Part shown: positions 8,454 to 16,293 of the stretch, one piece after another
Layout: the number at the start of each line of letters is the position of its first letter
How positions within the stretch are numbered: position 1 is the stretch's first letter
DNA from: Streptomyces sp. 840.1
Lineage (GTDB): Bacteria; Actinomycetota; Actinomycetes; Streptomycetales; Streptomycetaceae
Direction of reading: 5' to 3'
NCBI RefSeq assembly: GCF_003751445.1
Contig: NZ_RJUU01000003.1
Span: 124,001 to 188,000 of the forward strand
Length of the DNA stretch: 64,000 nucleotides
Translations under genes and position numbers: made by a program
Notes under the pieces: generated by a model
Told to the model about the DNA's origin: nothing
The model's input: the letters and a program-made list of their open reading frames with translations, nothing else
The model's database searches: none

Positions 8454-9353
8454 ATGGAGCTGCGTCAACTGCACTACCTCACCGTGATCGCCGAGGAGGA
8501 GAACCTGGGGCGGGCCGCCCGCAGGCTGTTCGTCAGCCAGCCCGCCCTCTCGTACGCCCTCAAGACTCTGGAGTCGGAGCTCGGGGTGCGGCTGTTCGAC
8601 CGGCACGCCGGAGGCGTTGCGGCGACCGCGGCGGGCCAGGACGTGATCGCCGAGGCGCTGCTGACCGTTCGCCAGGCCGAGCGGGTGACGGCGGCGGCCG
8701 AACGGCACTCGCGCGGCGAGACCGGTGTGCTGCGGGTGGGTTTCGAGGCGAGCGGCGCCGGCGAACTCACCACCCGTGCCCGCGCGGAGTTCGCCCGGCG
8801 CCACCCGGGAGTGCGGGTGGCGCCCAAGCGCTACGACTGGGGGCAGGAGGCCGACGCGCTGCGCGACGGCCAGGCCGATGTCGCCTTCGTCTGGCTGCCC
8901 AACGACCTGAGCGGGCTGCGCAGCGAGCTGGTGCACACGGAGCCGCGTGTCGTGGGGCTGCCCTGCGGGCACGCGCTGGCCGGCCGTTCGGGCATCTCGG
9001 TGCTCGAAGTGGGCGACGAGCCACTGATGTGGACCCAGCGCGCGCCTCGGGAGTGGGTGGACTGGTGGGCGGTCAACCCCCGTCCGGACGGCTCGAGTCC
9101 GAAGTGGGGGCCGACCAACGACAACGTCGAGGAGATGCTGGAGCAGGTCGCGGAGGGTTCCTCGGTCTGCTTCGCTCCCCTGAGCATGGCCCGGTACTAC
9201 GCACGGCCGGACCTCGCCTGGGTCCCGCTGACCGACGTGGAACCGCTGCGGGTGGTGCTCGCCTGGGCGGACGGCCGGGACACGGCACTGGTGCGGGGGT
9301 TCGCCCAGGTCGTGCGGGAGCTCGCCGCCTGCGCGGATACGCCGGCCGGCTGA
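8454..9353 (+). CDS. LysR-family transcriptional regulator
   Basis: 299 aa. Residues 1-60 form the winged helix-turn-helix (MELRQLHYLTVIAEEENLGR, AARRLFVSQPALSYALKTLE, LGVRLFDR). The remainder is the two-lobed effector-binding domain (TGVLRVGFEASG, GQADVAFVWLP, GSSVCFAPLSMARYYARPDLAWVPL). The effector is not predictable. It is divergent from an SDR gene with a matching T-N11-A operator between them, the typical arrangement for a regulator and its target. The start is the family-typical MELRQL; no clear ribosome site is present, so the message may be leaderless or nearly so. Confidence 0.93.
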   Translation: MELRQLHYLTVIAEEENLGRAARRLFVSQPALSYALKTLESELGVRLFDRHAGGVAATAAGQDVIAEALLTVRQAERVTAAAERHSRGETGVLRVGFEASGAGELTTRARAEFARRHPGVRVAPKRYDWGQEADALRDGQADVAFVWLPNDLSGLRSELVHTEPRVVGLPCGHALAGRSGISVLEVGDEPLMWTQRAPREWVDWWAVNPRPDGSSPKWGPTNDNVEEMLEQVAEGSSVCFAPLSMARYYARPDLAWVPLTDVEPLRVVLAWADGRDTALVRGFAQVVRELAACADTPAG

Positions 9354-9364
9354 CCGCCGGTCAG
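9350..9364. terminator. Short hairpin between convergent genes
   Basis: CTGACC-GCC-GGTCAG contains or overlaps both stop codons of the convergent LysR and radical SAM genes, which are only 7 bases apart. The stem is short, so terminator function is tentative. Confidence 0.3.
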
Positions 9365-10728
9365 GGCTGCTCGTCCTCGGGGCGGGCCGGCAGGCTGTCC
9401 ATGAAGGAGCTGACGGAGAACACCGCGCGTCCGGCGCCCGGCAGACCGTAGCCGGGGGGCGAGGTGAGTCCGTACTCCTCCATCGTCGAGCGGTAGGCGT
9501 CCAGCAGCCGGATGTGGTACTCCAGCGGCGCACCGTCCGGGTTGGTCTTCCCCAGGGGCGTCGTGGGCTCGGGACACCAGGTGGTGAAGCGGGGTGTGAT
9601 GCCGTGCGACATGAAGAAGCGCAGGCCCTCGGTGGTGGATTCGATGGCCTCCTTCACCGTGGTGAACCCGAACGGCTCGGCCATCTCCACGCCTGCGACG
9701 AAGTTGGGAATGACGTTGCGGGCGCCGAAGACCTCGGCGGAGTCCAGGATGCGGCGGTGCCATTCGTCGCGGCCGACGTAGCGCTCCTTGCCGGGGCAGT
9801 ACAGCTCGAACAGCCTGGGGTCCCACACCTCGTAGTTGGGGTGGTAGATCTGCACGCCGTAGTCGTGGAAGCGCTGTACGTCGGCCTTGGGCAGGGCCTG
9901 GGCGACGACCTTGCCGATCCAGCGGCCGGGGAACCGCTCCTCGATGGCCTTCGCGTACTGCCCGTAGAAGTCGGCCTCGTCCCGGCCCCCGATGTGGGAG
10001 GTGATGGCACCGCCGGTGAGTGTGTAGGCCGTGGACGTCTTCGCGGTGTCGTAGCGGTCGATGATGGCGAGTGCCTCAAGGACCTCCTCGACCGGCTTCA
10101 CTCCGGTGTACGGACGGCCCGCGGCCTTGTGCTGGCGCCAGTTGTGGTTGATGTCGCAGTACTGGCACTCCTCCTTGGCGCCGAAGTACTGGCAGACCCG
10201 GAAGACCGTCAGGTAGACGAGGTAGCCCCACTGGATGGTGGGCGCGACCTCCATCACGGACTTGCCGTTCTCCAAGGTGTGCCGGTAGTAGTCCGGCATG
10301 GGGGGAAGCCCGACGTCGGAGATCCGCCTGCCGTCGAGGTAGAGCCCGAGCACTCCGTCGGCATCGGCCGCGACCCGGTAGGGCGATGCGGGATTGACCC
10401 GCACGGAGACCACGGTGCGCCGCAGCTCGTACGGTCCGCCGGTGAGGACGATCTCCTCCGGCGGCCGGCGCAGGGCGGCGGCCCCCAGCTCGGGCAGGGT
10501 GCCGTGGTCGAAGGAGAAGATGAAGTACGACTTCGGCTTGACGTCGCCGTCCTCGTTGTCGCTGAGGGCGGACTCGTCGAAGGCCAGGCCGCCGCGCAGC
10601 AGGTCCTCCTTGATCACGGCCTCCCGCGGCACGTGCGGGAACTGCTCCATGAGCCGTTCGACCAGGCGGGTGCGGCTCGCTTCGGTGCTGCCGGGCTCGG
10701 TACGGCTGGGGTCTGTGCGGCTGGGCAT
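9361..10728 (-). CDS. Radical SAM protein with atypical CX8CX2C cluster motif
   Basis: 455 aa. The middle holds a radical SAM barrel: the cluster cysteines appear to be C179, C188 and C191 in RVCQYFGAKEECQYCDIN. That is CX8CX2C rather than the usual CX3CX2C. Later blocks fit the barrel (TAYTLTGGAITS with the glycine-rich SAM-binding strand, WIGKVVAQALPKADVQRFHD, QIYHPNYEVWDPRLFE, NVIPNFVAGVEMAEPFG). The first 160 residues are an N-terminal domain I do not recognise (KSYFIFSFDHGTLPELG, EEIVLTGGPYELRRT). It would use a 4Fe-4S cluster to cleave S-adenosylmethionine; substrate unknown. No maturase partner or peptide substrate is adjacent. GGAG 8 bases upstream supports the start. Divergent from an SRPBCC gene across 247 bases. 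Confidence 0.85.
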   Translation of the reverse strand: MPSRTDPSRTEPGSTEASRTRLVERLMEQFPHVPREAVIKEDLLRGGLAFDESALSDNEDGDVKPKSYFIFSFDHGTLPELGAAALRRPPEEIVLTGGPYELRRTVVSVRVNPASPYRVAADADGVLGLYLDGRRISDVGLPPMPDYYRHTLENGKSVMEVAPTIQWGYLVYLTVFRVCQYFGAKEECQYCDINHNWRQHKAAGRPYTGVKPVEEVLEALAIIDRYDTAKTSTAYTLTGGAITSHIGGRDEADFYGQYAKAIEERFPGRWIGKVVAQALPKADVQRFHDYGVQIYHPNYEVWDPRLFELYCPGKERYVGRDEWHRRILDSAEVFGARNVIPNFVAGVEMAEPFGFTTVKEAIESTTEGLRFFMSHGITPRFTTWCPEPTTPLGKTNPDGAPLEYHIRLLDAYRSTMEEYGLTSPPGYGLPGAGRAVFSVSSFMDSLPARPEDEQP

Positions 10729-10975
10729 GTGCGGGCTCCTCGGTCCGGTTGTCGGTGGTGTTCCGGATACGCCACCCTGTGCAACGAACAGCGCAGCGGA
10801 AGCGTTCTCGATCTCGCGCCCGGATGCGGAGGCAGGGTCGCGTTGTCCGTGGGATGCCGCCCGCCGCCGCGTCCTATGTGACCGGTGAGTAGGGTGTGGT
10901 GCCCGGGAGCCCGTCGGCCGTGCGGTCGGCCCGACGCCCGGTGCCTGCCGGAGCCGGCCGCGGATCGGAGTGCTC

Positions 10976-11500
10976 ATGCCCCGCACCATGTCAGTGTCGG
11001 ACAGCACGGTGGTCTCCGCCGCACCTTCGGCCGTGTACGCGCAGGTCAGCGACCCGACCGCGATGGGGCGCTGGAGTCCGGAGAACCGGGGCGCGAGGGT
11101 GCTCGGAGAGCGCCGGGACACGTACGTCGGCATGGTCTTCGAGGGCCGCAACAAGCGCGGCCGGATGAACTGGACGACTCGGTGCACGGTGACCGCTGCC
11201 GATCCGGGCGAGCGGTTCGCCTTCCGGGTCCACGCGATCGGCGTCCGGCGGCCTCGGCTCCCCGGCGCGATCGCCACCTGGGAGTACCGGTTCGAGGCCG
11301 TGGACGACGGCACCCTGGTCACCGAGACCTGGACCGACGACCGGCGCCGGTGGCCGGACTTCCTGGCCAACGCCTTCGACCGGGCGGCCACTCGCGGGCA
11401 CACCTTCGCGCACTTCCAGCGCGGCAACATCCGCACCACGCTCCAGCGGCTGAGGGCCGCGCTGGAGGCCGCGCCGGACGGGGACGCACCCGGCGCGTGA
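10976..11500 (+). CDS. SRPBCC-family protein (polyketide cyclase/dehydrase-like)
   Basis: 174 aa with a START/SRPBCC helix-grip fold that forms a hydrophobic ligand pocket. The pattern is an opening strand STVVSAAPSAVYAQVSDPTAMGRWSP, central GRNKRGRMNWTTRCTVT, and closing TWEYRFEAVDDGTLVTETWTD. The last residues form the long C-terminal helix (FAHFQRGNIRTTLQRLRAAL). Ligand unknown; this branch is usually annotated only by fold. ATG at 10976 is chosen because GGAG lies 5 bases upstream. Confidence 0.87.
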   Translation: MPRTMSVSDSTVVSAAPSAVYAQVSDPTAMGRWSPENRGARVLGERRDTYVGMVFEGRNKRGRMNWTTRCTVTAADPGERFAFRVHAIGVRRPRLPGAIATWEYRFEAVDDGTLVTETWTDDRRRWPDFLANAFDRAATRGHTFAHFQRGNIRTTLQRLRAALEAAPDGDAPGA

Positions 11501-11512
11501 CCTCCCGCTGCG

Positions 11513-12367
11513 TCAGCGCTCCCAGTGCGAGGGGCGGCTGAGCGAATCGGGGAGCCGGGTGGCACCGTTTCCCCGGGCGGCGTTCACCTGTGACTGCGTC
11601 AGGAAGAGGGCTCCGGTCAGGTCGGCGCCGGACAGTTCCGCGTCCCGGAAGTCCGCGCCGATGAGGTCGGCGAGCCTGAGATCGGCGCCGGTGAGGTCCG
11701 CCGCGATGAGAAGGGCGCCGCGCAGATCCCCGCCGCGCAGGTCCGCCCCCCTGAGGCGCGCCCCGACGAGGTCGGCGCCGCGGTGATTGCGCTTCTTCCT
11801 GCGGGGAGCGGTGGCGCGTACGAGTTCGCTGGTGCGCGAGAGCAGAGCGGCGACCCCGTCGCGGTGCGCCGCGACGTCCAGTTCCGCGAGGGCGTCGGCG
11901 TCGAGGCGGGTGAGGCGCTCGGTCTCGTCGAGGGTGCGGCCGATCTCGGTGTGGAGGGAGCGGGCCGGTGCCAGTCCGGCGGCCTCCGTCAGGTACCAGA
12001 GCAGTTCGTGCAGCTGTCGCACGACCGGGAAGACCTCGAACATTCGCTGGGCGCTCTCCGGGGCACTGCGCCAGTCCCGTCCGCCGAAGGTCTCCCCCGA
12101 CACCTTCTGTCCGGCGCCGAAGCAGTCGTACACGGTGCAGCCCGGAAAGCCTTCGGAGCGCAGCCTGGTGTGGATGCCGCAGCGGAAGTCGTCCTGGAGG
12201 TTGCGGCAGGGTTTGCCGGCGTCCTTGTTGATGGCGAAGTCCGCGGACCGGGTGAGGGTCAGTGCGACACAGCACAGCCCGAAGCAGTTCCCGCAGTCGG
12301 CGCGCAGGCCGGCCCGGCCGTCGCTTTCCGGGTGGTCGGTGCCGGGAGCTCGGTCGATGTCGGGCAC
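11513..12367 (-). CDS. Cys-cluster (YkgJ-like) domain fused to pentapeptide repeats
   Basis: 284 aa with two distinct parts. Residues 25-82 contain eight cysteines (C25, C28, C32, C33, C54, C63, C77, C82), beginning CGNCFGLCC. This resembles the YkgJ/UPF0153 metal-chelating cluster family. A helical linker with RKKRN at about 190 precedes roughly 14 pentapeptide units between about 194 and 262 (ADLVG, ARLRG, ADLRG, GDLRG, ADLTG, and so on). Such repeats fold into a quadrilateral beta helix that can mimic DNA, as in Qnr/MfpA. GTG start at 12367 with GGAGG 11 bases upstream. It is convergent with the SRPBCC gene, with 12 bases between stops. Function unknown; metal-binding and surface-mimic roles are inference. 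Confidence 0.82.
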   Translation of the reverse strand: MPDIDRAPGTDHPESDGRAGLRADCGNCFGLCCVALTLTRSADFAINKDAGKPCRNLQDDFRCGIHTRLRSEGFPGCTVYDCFGAGQKVSGETFGGRDWRSAPESAQRMFEVFPVVRQLHELLWYLTEAAGLAPARSLHTEIGRTLDETERLTRLDADALAELDVAAHRDGVAALLSRTSELVRATAPRRKKRNHRGADLVGARLRGADLRGGDLRGALLIAADLTGADLRLADLIGADFRDAELSGADLTGALFLTQSQVNAARGNGATRLPDSLSRPSHWER

Positions 12368-12540
12368 GGTGCCTGCGTCCTCCGGTGTGCGTGGTTCATG
12401 AACGGCCGAGCCTACCGAGCCTCACGGCGGGCCCTGTCCGCGCGGTCTCCGATCCGTGGAACGGGGGCCTCCTCCGGGGGCGGACAGCTCCGCGCGCAAC
12501 AATGGTGCGTAATACATCTTTATTGGAGGTGGTCATCATC

Positions 12541-13914
12541 GTGGCGAACGCACCGGTGGACAGCATTCCGGCCGCGCGGGTACTCACCGATCCGGCAGGC
12601 CTGGCCCGGTACCAGCACGACGAGGCCGAGTGGGCTCCGTACGGGATGCCGCTGGCCGTGGTGCGCCCGGCGAGCACCGCCGAGGTGCGGGACGTGGTGC
12701 GCCACTGTCTCACCCACCGCATCCCGCTGGTGCCGCGCGGCGCGGGCACCGGCCTGTCGGGCGGCGCGAACGCCGTCGACGGGGCGATCATCCTGTCGTT
12801 CGAGGACATGAACCGGATCGTCGAGATCGACACGGCCGAGCGGCTGGCGGTGGTCCAGCCGGGTGTGGTCAACGACGACCTCCGGGCCGCCTGCGCGGAG
12901 CACGGGCTCTGGTATCCGCCGGACCCGGCGAGCTCCCCGTGGTCCACCATCGGCGGGAACGTCGCGACCAACGCCGGTGGCATGTGCTGCGTCAAGTACG
13001 GCGTGACGCGTGACTACGTACTGGGCCTCGAGGTGGTCAACGGGCTCGGTGAGGTCGTCTCCCTGGGACGCCGAACCGCGAAGGGGGTGGCGGGGTACGA
13101 CCTGGCCGGGCTGATGGTGGGCTCCGAGGGCACACTCGGGGTGATCACTGAGATCACGGTACGGCTGCGCCCGGCACGGCTCCAGGAGCGGACGGTCGCG
13201 GGCTACTTCTCGTCGGTGGTGGCCGCCGGTGAGGCGGTGAGCGCCGTGACCGCGTCCGGCGTCATCCCGTCCGCGCTCGAACTGGTCGACCGCCACTGCC
13301 TCGCCGCCGTGGACGCCTGGAAGAAGATGGGGCTGTCCGCGGACGCGGACGTGGTGCTGCTCGGCCGGGTGGACACCCCGGGAGCGGAGGGTGACGCCGA
13401 GGCCGAACTGATCCGGGACTGCTTCGAGCGGGCCGGCGCCGGCTGGGCCGCGGTCTCCACCGACCAGCACGAGGCGGATGCCCTGTTCCAGGCCCGGCGG
13501 CTGGCCTATCCGGCGCTGGAGCGGCTCGGCCCGGTCCTGACCGAGGACGTCTGCGTACCGCGCACCGCGGTTCCGGAGATGCTGGCCCGGATCGAGCGGA
13601 CGGCTTCCCGGCACGATGTCCTGATCGCCAACATCGCCCACGCCGGGGACGGCAACCTGCACCCCCTGATCATCACGCCGCCGGGAGACGAGGCGGCACG
13701 CGCCCGCGCGCAGTCCGCCTTCGAGGACATCCTGGACGACGCGATCGCGCTCGGCGGCACGGTCACGGGTGAGCACGGGGTGGGGCTGCTCAAGATGCGC
13801 GGCATGGACAAGGAGCTCGGGCCGGCGGTGCTCGGCATGCACCACGCGGTGAAGGCGGCCCTCGATCCGCACGGCATCCTCAACCCGGGCAAGGTACTCG
13901 GAGGCGGCGCCTGA
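12541..13914 (+). CDS. FAD-binding oxidase, glycolate oxidase GlcD-like
   Basis: 457 aa, a typical vanillyl-alcohol-oxidase-family flavoprotein that oxidises 2-hydroxy acids such as glycolate or lactate. The PP-loop/FAD motif VPRGAGTGLSGGANA is at about 63-77, with PPDPASSPWSTIGGNVATNAGG and LMVGSEGTLGVITEI further on. The C-terminal FAD-oxidase domain carries HAGDGNLHPLI and TGEHGVGLLK, with the His residues of the active site, and the protein ends HGILNPGKVL. No GlcE/GlcF partners lie nearby, so it probably acts alone. GTG at 12541 follows TTGGAGG by 11 bases. An in-frame ATG at 12502 would add 13 residues with poor codon statistics. Divergent from the Cys-cluster gene. Confidence 0.92.
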   Translation: MANAPVDSIPAARVLTDPAGLARYQHDEAEWAPYGMPLAVVRPASTAEVRDVVRHCLTHRIPLVPRGAGTGLSGGANAVDGAIILSFEDMNRIVEIDTAERLAVVQPGVVNDDLRAACAEHGLWYPPDPASSPWSTIGGNVATNAGGMCCVKYGVTRDYVLGLEVVNGLGEVVSLGRRTAKGVAGYDLAGLMVGSEGTLGVITEITVRLRPARLQERTVAGYFSSVVAAGEAVSAVTASGVIPSALELVDRHCLAAVDAWKKMGLSADADVVLLGRVDTPGAEGDAEAELIRDCFERAGAGWAAVSTDQHEADALFQARRLAYPALERLGPVLTEDVCVPRTAVPEMLARIERTASRHDVLIANIAHAGDGNLHPLIITPPGDEAARARAQSAFEDILDDAIALGGTVTGEHGVGLLKMRGMDKELGPAVLGMHHAVKAALDPHGILNPGKVLGGGA

Positions 13915-13998
13915 CCAGTGGCCCTCGCGGCCTGGACGCCGTTGTCAGTGGTGCGGCGCACACTGGCAGCAAGTACGTACGGGCGAAAGGGGTGGCGG

Positions 13999-14490
13999 AT
14001 GGACGCCGATGAGGAGGCCGGTTTCGAACCGGCCACCGGTGACGGCCCGTCACCCCTGGGCCCGGCGGAGAAGCGTGCCGCCGCGGTGCGGACCGCGTTC
14101 GCCGGGTTGGCGCAGATACGCCGGCTGACCAACACCGGGCACCCGGATCCGGAGTCCGTCCCGGCCCCGTGGGAACTGCACAGGCCGGTACGCGCCGTCG
14201 CCCTCGCCCTCGAGGCGTCGGGGCTGCCCGCGTCGGCGGTCGAGGCTTTGGGGCGGCGTACGACGACCGGCTACCGGGTGGAGCCCGGGACGGCGCCGGG
14301 CACCGTACGGGTCGAGTGGGCGGGCCCGCCGGGCAGCGGGGCGGCGCACGAGGAGGAAGCCGAACTGAACCGGTGCGCGGCGGCGCTGCGGGCCTCTGGG
14401 TGGGTCGCGCTGCTGTACCGCGGGCCGCGCCGCCGAAGATTCCTGGAGGTCGAACCACCGGCCGTCGCGCGTACTCCTGACAGCCCGTAG
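13999..14490 (+). CDS. Hypothetical protein
   Basis: 163 aa, not assigned to a family. Start ATG at 13999 follows GAAAGGGG. Predicted to be soluble with an Ala-rich helical middle (AEKRAAAVRTAFAGLAQI, VRAVALALEASGLPASAVEAL) and a beta-rich C-terminal third (TGYRVEPGTAPGTVRVEWAG, GWVALLYRGPRRRRFLEVE). It lies 84 bases after the GlcD-like gene on the same strand. Strong third-position G/C supports coding. Confidence 0.7.
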   Translation: MDADEEAGFEPATGDGPSPLGPAEKRAAAVRTAFAGLAQIRRLTNTGHPDPESVPAPWELHRPVRAVALALEASGLPASAVEALGRRTTTGYRVEPGTAPGTVRVEWAGPPGSGAAHEEEAELNRCAAALRASGWVALLYRGPRRRRFLEVEPPAVARTPDSP

Positions 14491-14576
14491 GACCATGCCA
14501 GGCCCGGGACCCGGCGCGTTGTCAGACCCATGAGGGATGCTTGTGGGTCCGACACCTCTGACCGGGAGATGCTGAG

Positions 14577-14804
14577 ATGCGCACTGACGAACTCGCCGCG
14601 GCGCAGGCGTACGTCCGTTTACTGGAAGCCACCCGGGCGGCCCTCTCCGACCCGGATGACGCCCCGCTCTACATGCCCCTGCTCGCCGCACCGATCGAGG
14701 AGGCCGACGGCGCGCTGCGGCGGGCCGGGCTCTCGGGCAACGAGTCGCGGTTCTTCGATCTCGTCCGGTCGCTCCAGCCGAGCATGTCGGGCAGCGGGCA
14801 CTGA
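14577..14804 (+). CDS. Small hypothetical protein
   Basis: 75 aa, acidic and helical (MRTDELAAAQAYVRLLEATR, AAPIEEADGALRRAGLSGNE). GGGAGATG precedes the ATG by a few bases. A strong hairpin follows the stop, supporting a genuine short transcript. No family recognised. Confidence 0.65.
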   Translation: MRTDELAAAQAYVRLLEATRAALSDPDDAPLYMPLLAAPIEEADGALRRAGLSGNESRFFDLVRSLQPSMSGSGH

Positions 14805-14822
14805 GCCTCGCCGGCCGATCAC

Positions 14823-14859
14823 GGAGGTGATCCGGGCCCGAGGCGCCCGGGTCACCTCC
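14823..14859 (+). terminator. Strong rho-independent-like hairpin
   Basis: GGAGGTGA pairs with TCACCTCC, extended by GGGC/GCCC pairs around a short loop, 19 bases after the small hypothetical gene. The remaining bases to 15067 show nothing recognisable apart from a run of nine G at about 15030. Confidence 0.7.
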
Positions 14860-15067
14860 GCGGCTCACCCGCCCGGGGCTCGACACGATCCGCCCAGGAC
14901 GGTGAGCATGCTCCCGGCGTGGCCTACGCCTCACCTCCTCCGGCCGTCCCCAGCTCGGTCTTCCATGGAGGCAAAGGGACTTCCTGTCTCAGGTCGCTGT
15001 CGTGGTCCGATCGTCTCGGGTGTGGTCGCTGGGGGGGGGAGCTCGCGCCCGTGGCGTGGAAGGCCAT

Positions 15068-16068
15068 ATGACAGCCCACAGGAATCTCGAGCGCCGGGTG
15101 CGCGCCCGCGCCGCCAAGACCGGCCAGTCCTATTCGACTGCCCTCCGGCAATTCCGTTCGGCTCCCCGGGGAGCCGTCATGCCGGAAGAGCACCACCTGC
15201 GTCTGGCCGTGGCTCAGACCACGGTCCGGAGGACCCCGGCAACGAGGCCGAACTGAGAGCCGGCGGGACCGAGGTGCGAAGTCTGATGCACCGGGCACGG
15301 GCAGCCGGTGCGAGGGTCGTGCACTTCCCCGAGGGCGCGGTCTGCTTCCCGCACAAGCGACTGCTGTCCGCCCTCGGCCCCGACGAGGTGGGACCGTCGG
15401 ACCGGAGCCGGTTCCGCTGGGATGTGCTGCGGGACGAACTGGCCCTGACCGCGCGCCTCGCGAGGGAGCTCGGACTGTGGACCGTGCTCGGTTCCGTGCA
15501 CCGGCTCACCGCACCCAACCGGCCGCACAACAGCCTGTATGTGATCTCCGACCGCGGTGAGGTGGCAACCCGCTACGACGAACGGATGCTGTCGCACACG
15601 AAGATCTCCTACATGTACGCACCGGGTTCGGCATCGGTCACCTTCGAGGTCGGCGGCGTCCGGTTCGGCTGCGCGCTCGGTATGGAGGCGCATTTCCCGG
15701 AACTCTTCGGCGAGTACGAGAGGCTCGACGTCGACTGCGTGCTGTTCTCGACGACAGGAGAGGGTACGGGAGGCGGGAAGGCCTTCGCCACGGAGATGCG
15801 GGCGCACGCGGCGACCAACCGGTATTGGGGCGCTTTCGCCGCCCCCGCGCGGCTCGACGGTGGCGCCCCGGCGGGGATCGTCAGCCCGGACGGCGAGTGG
15901 GTCGCCCGCTGCCCGGGAGACGGGGCACCTGCACTCGCCGTTGCCGAACTGGGCCCGCAGGACCCGGCGGGCGCCCTGGCCAGGCCCTGGCGGCGCAGAG
16001 CGCGCGCAGGCCTCTACAACGGGTACCTGGTCCAGGACGCCCGCAGCGACGACCGCACCGTCCTCTGA
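15068..16068 (+). pseudogene. Carbon-nitrogen hydrolase (nitrilase superfamily), frameshifted by one base near 15229
   Basis: The frame opening at 15068 reads a basic helical head (NLERRVRARAAKTGQSYSTA) and then MPEEHHLRLAVAQTTV, the first strand of a nitrilase fold, but stops at 15254. The adjacent frame continues without gap from about 15230: EVRSLMHRARAAGARVVHF, then PEGAVCFP with the catalytic Glu. It continues through ERMLSHTKISYMY, which probably holds the catalytic Lys, and RFGCALGMEAHFPELF with a Cys at the nucleophile position, ending at 16068. Restoring one base in ACGGTCCGGAGGACC rejoins both halves into about 333 aa. The superfamily hydrolyses nitriles or amides; substrate unknown. 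Either a recent inactivating deletion, a sequence error, or recoding. The helical head may be a separate regulatory-type segment. Confidence 0.75.
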
Positions 16069-16152
16069 CTCCGTTTGTCCGGCTTGCGGCTCCGGCTTCC
16101 CGTGCCGGAGCCGGGCCGGGTCCGTCTTCGGCCGGGTCGCCCCGATCCGTGG

Positions 16153-16242
16153 TGAATTGATTCAAACTCCGAAGAAGACTGGCTAGCAGCTTGACTAGTC
16201 GTTGTCGCCAAACCTAGCGTACGTTCCAGCTGAAACGATTCA
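16153..16242 (+). promoter_or_regulatory. Rhamnose operon promoter flanked by two TGAA-N4-TTCA operators
   Basis: TTGACT (16191-16196) and TAGCGT (16215-16220), spaced 18 bases, form a good promoter. TGAATTGATTCA (16153-16164) lies upstream and TGAAACGATTCA (16231-16242) lies just after the expected start point. The two sites have the same TGAA-N4-TTCA arms, 78 bases apart. The second fits the TGAAACG-type half-sites of LacI-family operators. The pair suggests repression by looping or double occupancy; the regulator gene is not in the window. Confidence 0.65.
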
Positions 16243-16293
16243 CATCGTCCCTGACGGCCTCGGTCGCCGGATGACTCTGCTTACGAGGTGCTC

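Noticed and set aside
10729..11565. N-terminal extension of the radical SAM gene
   Set aside because: The extended frame is antisense to the SRPBCC gene; the ribosome site at 10728 gives a family-like start.
11783..12811. 342-codon plus-strand frame across the pentapeptide gene
   Set aside because: Antisense shadow; the minus strand carries the Cys cluster and pentapeptide repeats.
14008..14040. tRNA-like GTTTCGAACC sequence
   Set aside because: No acceptor or anticodon arms fold around it and it lies inside a coding frame.
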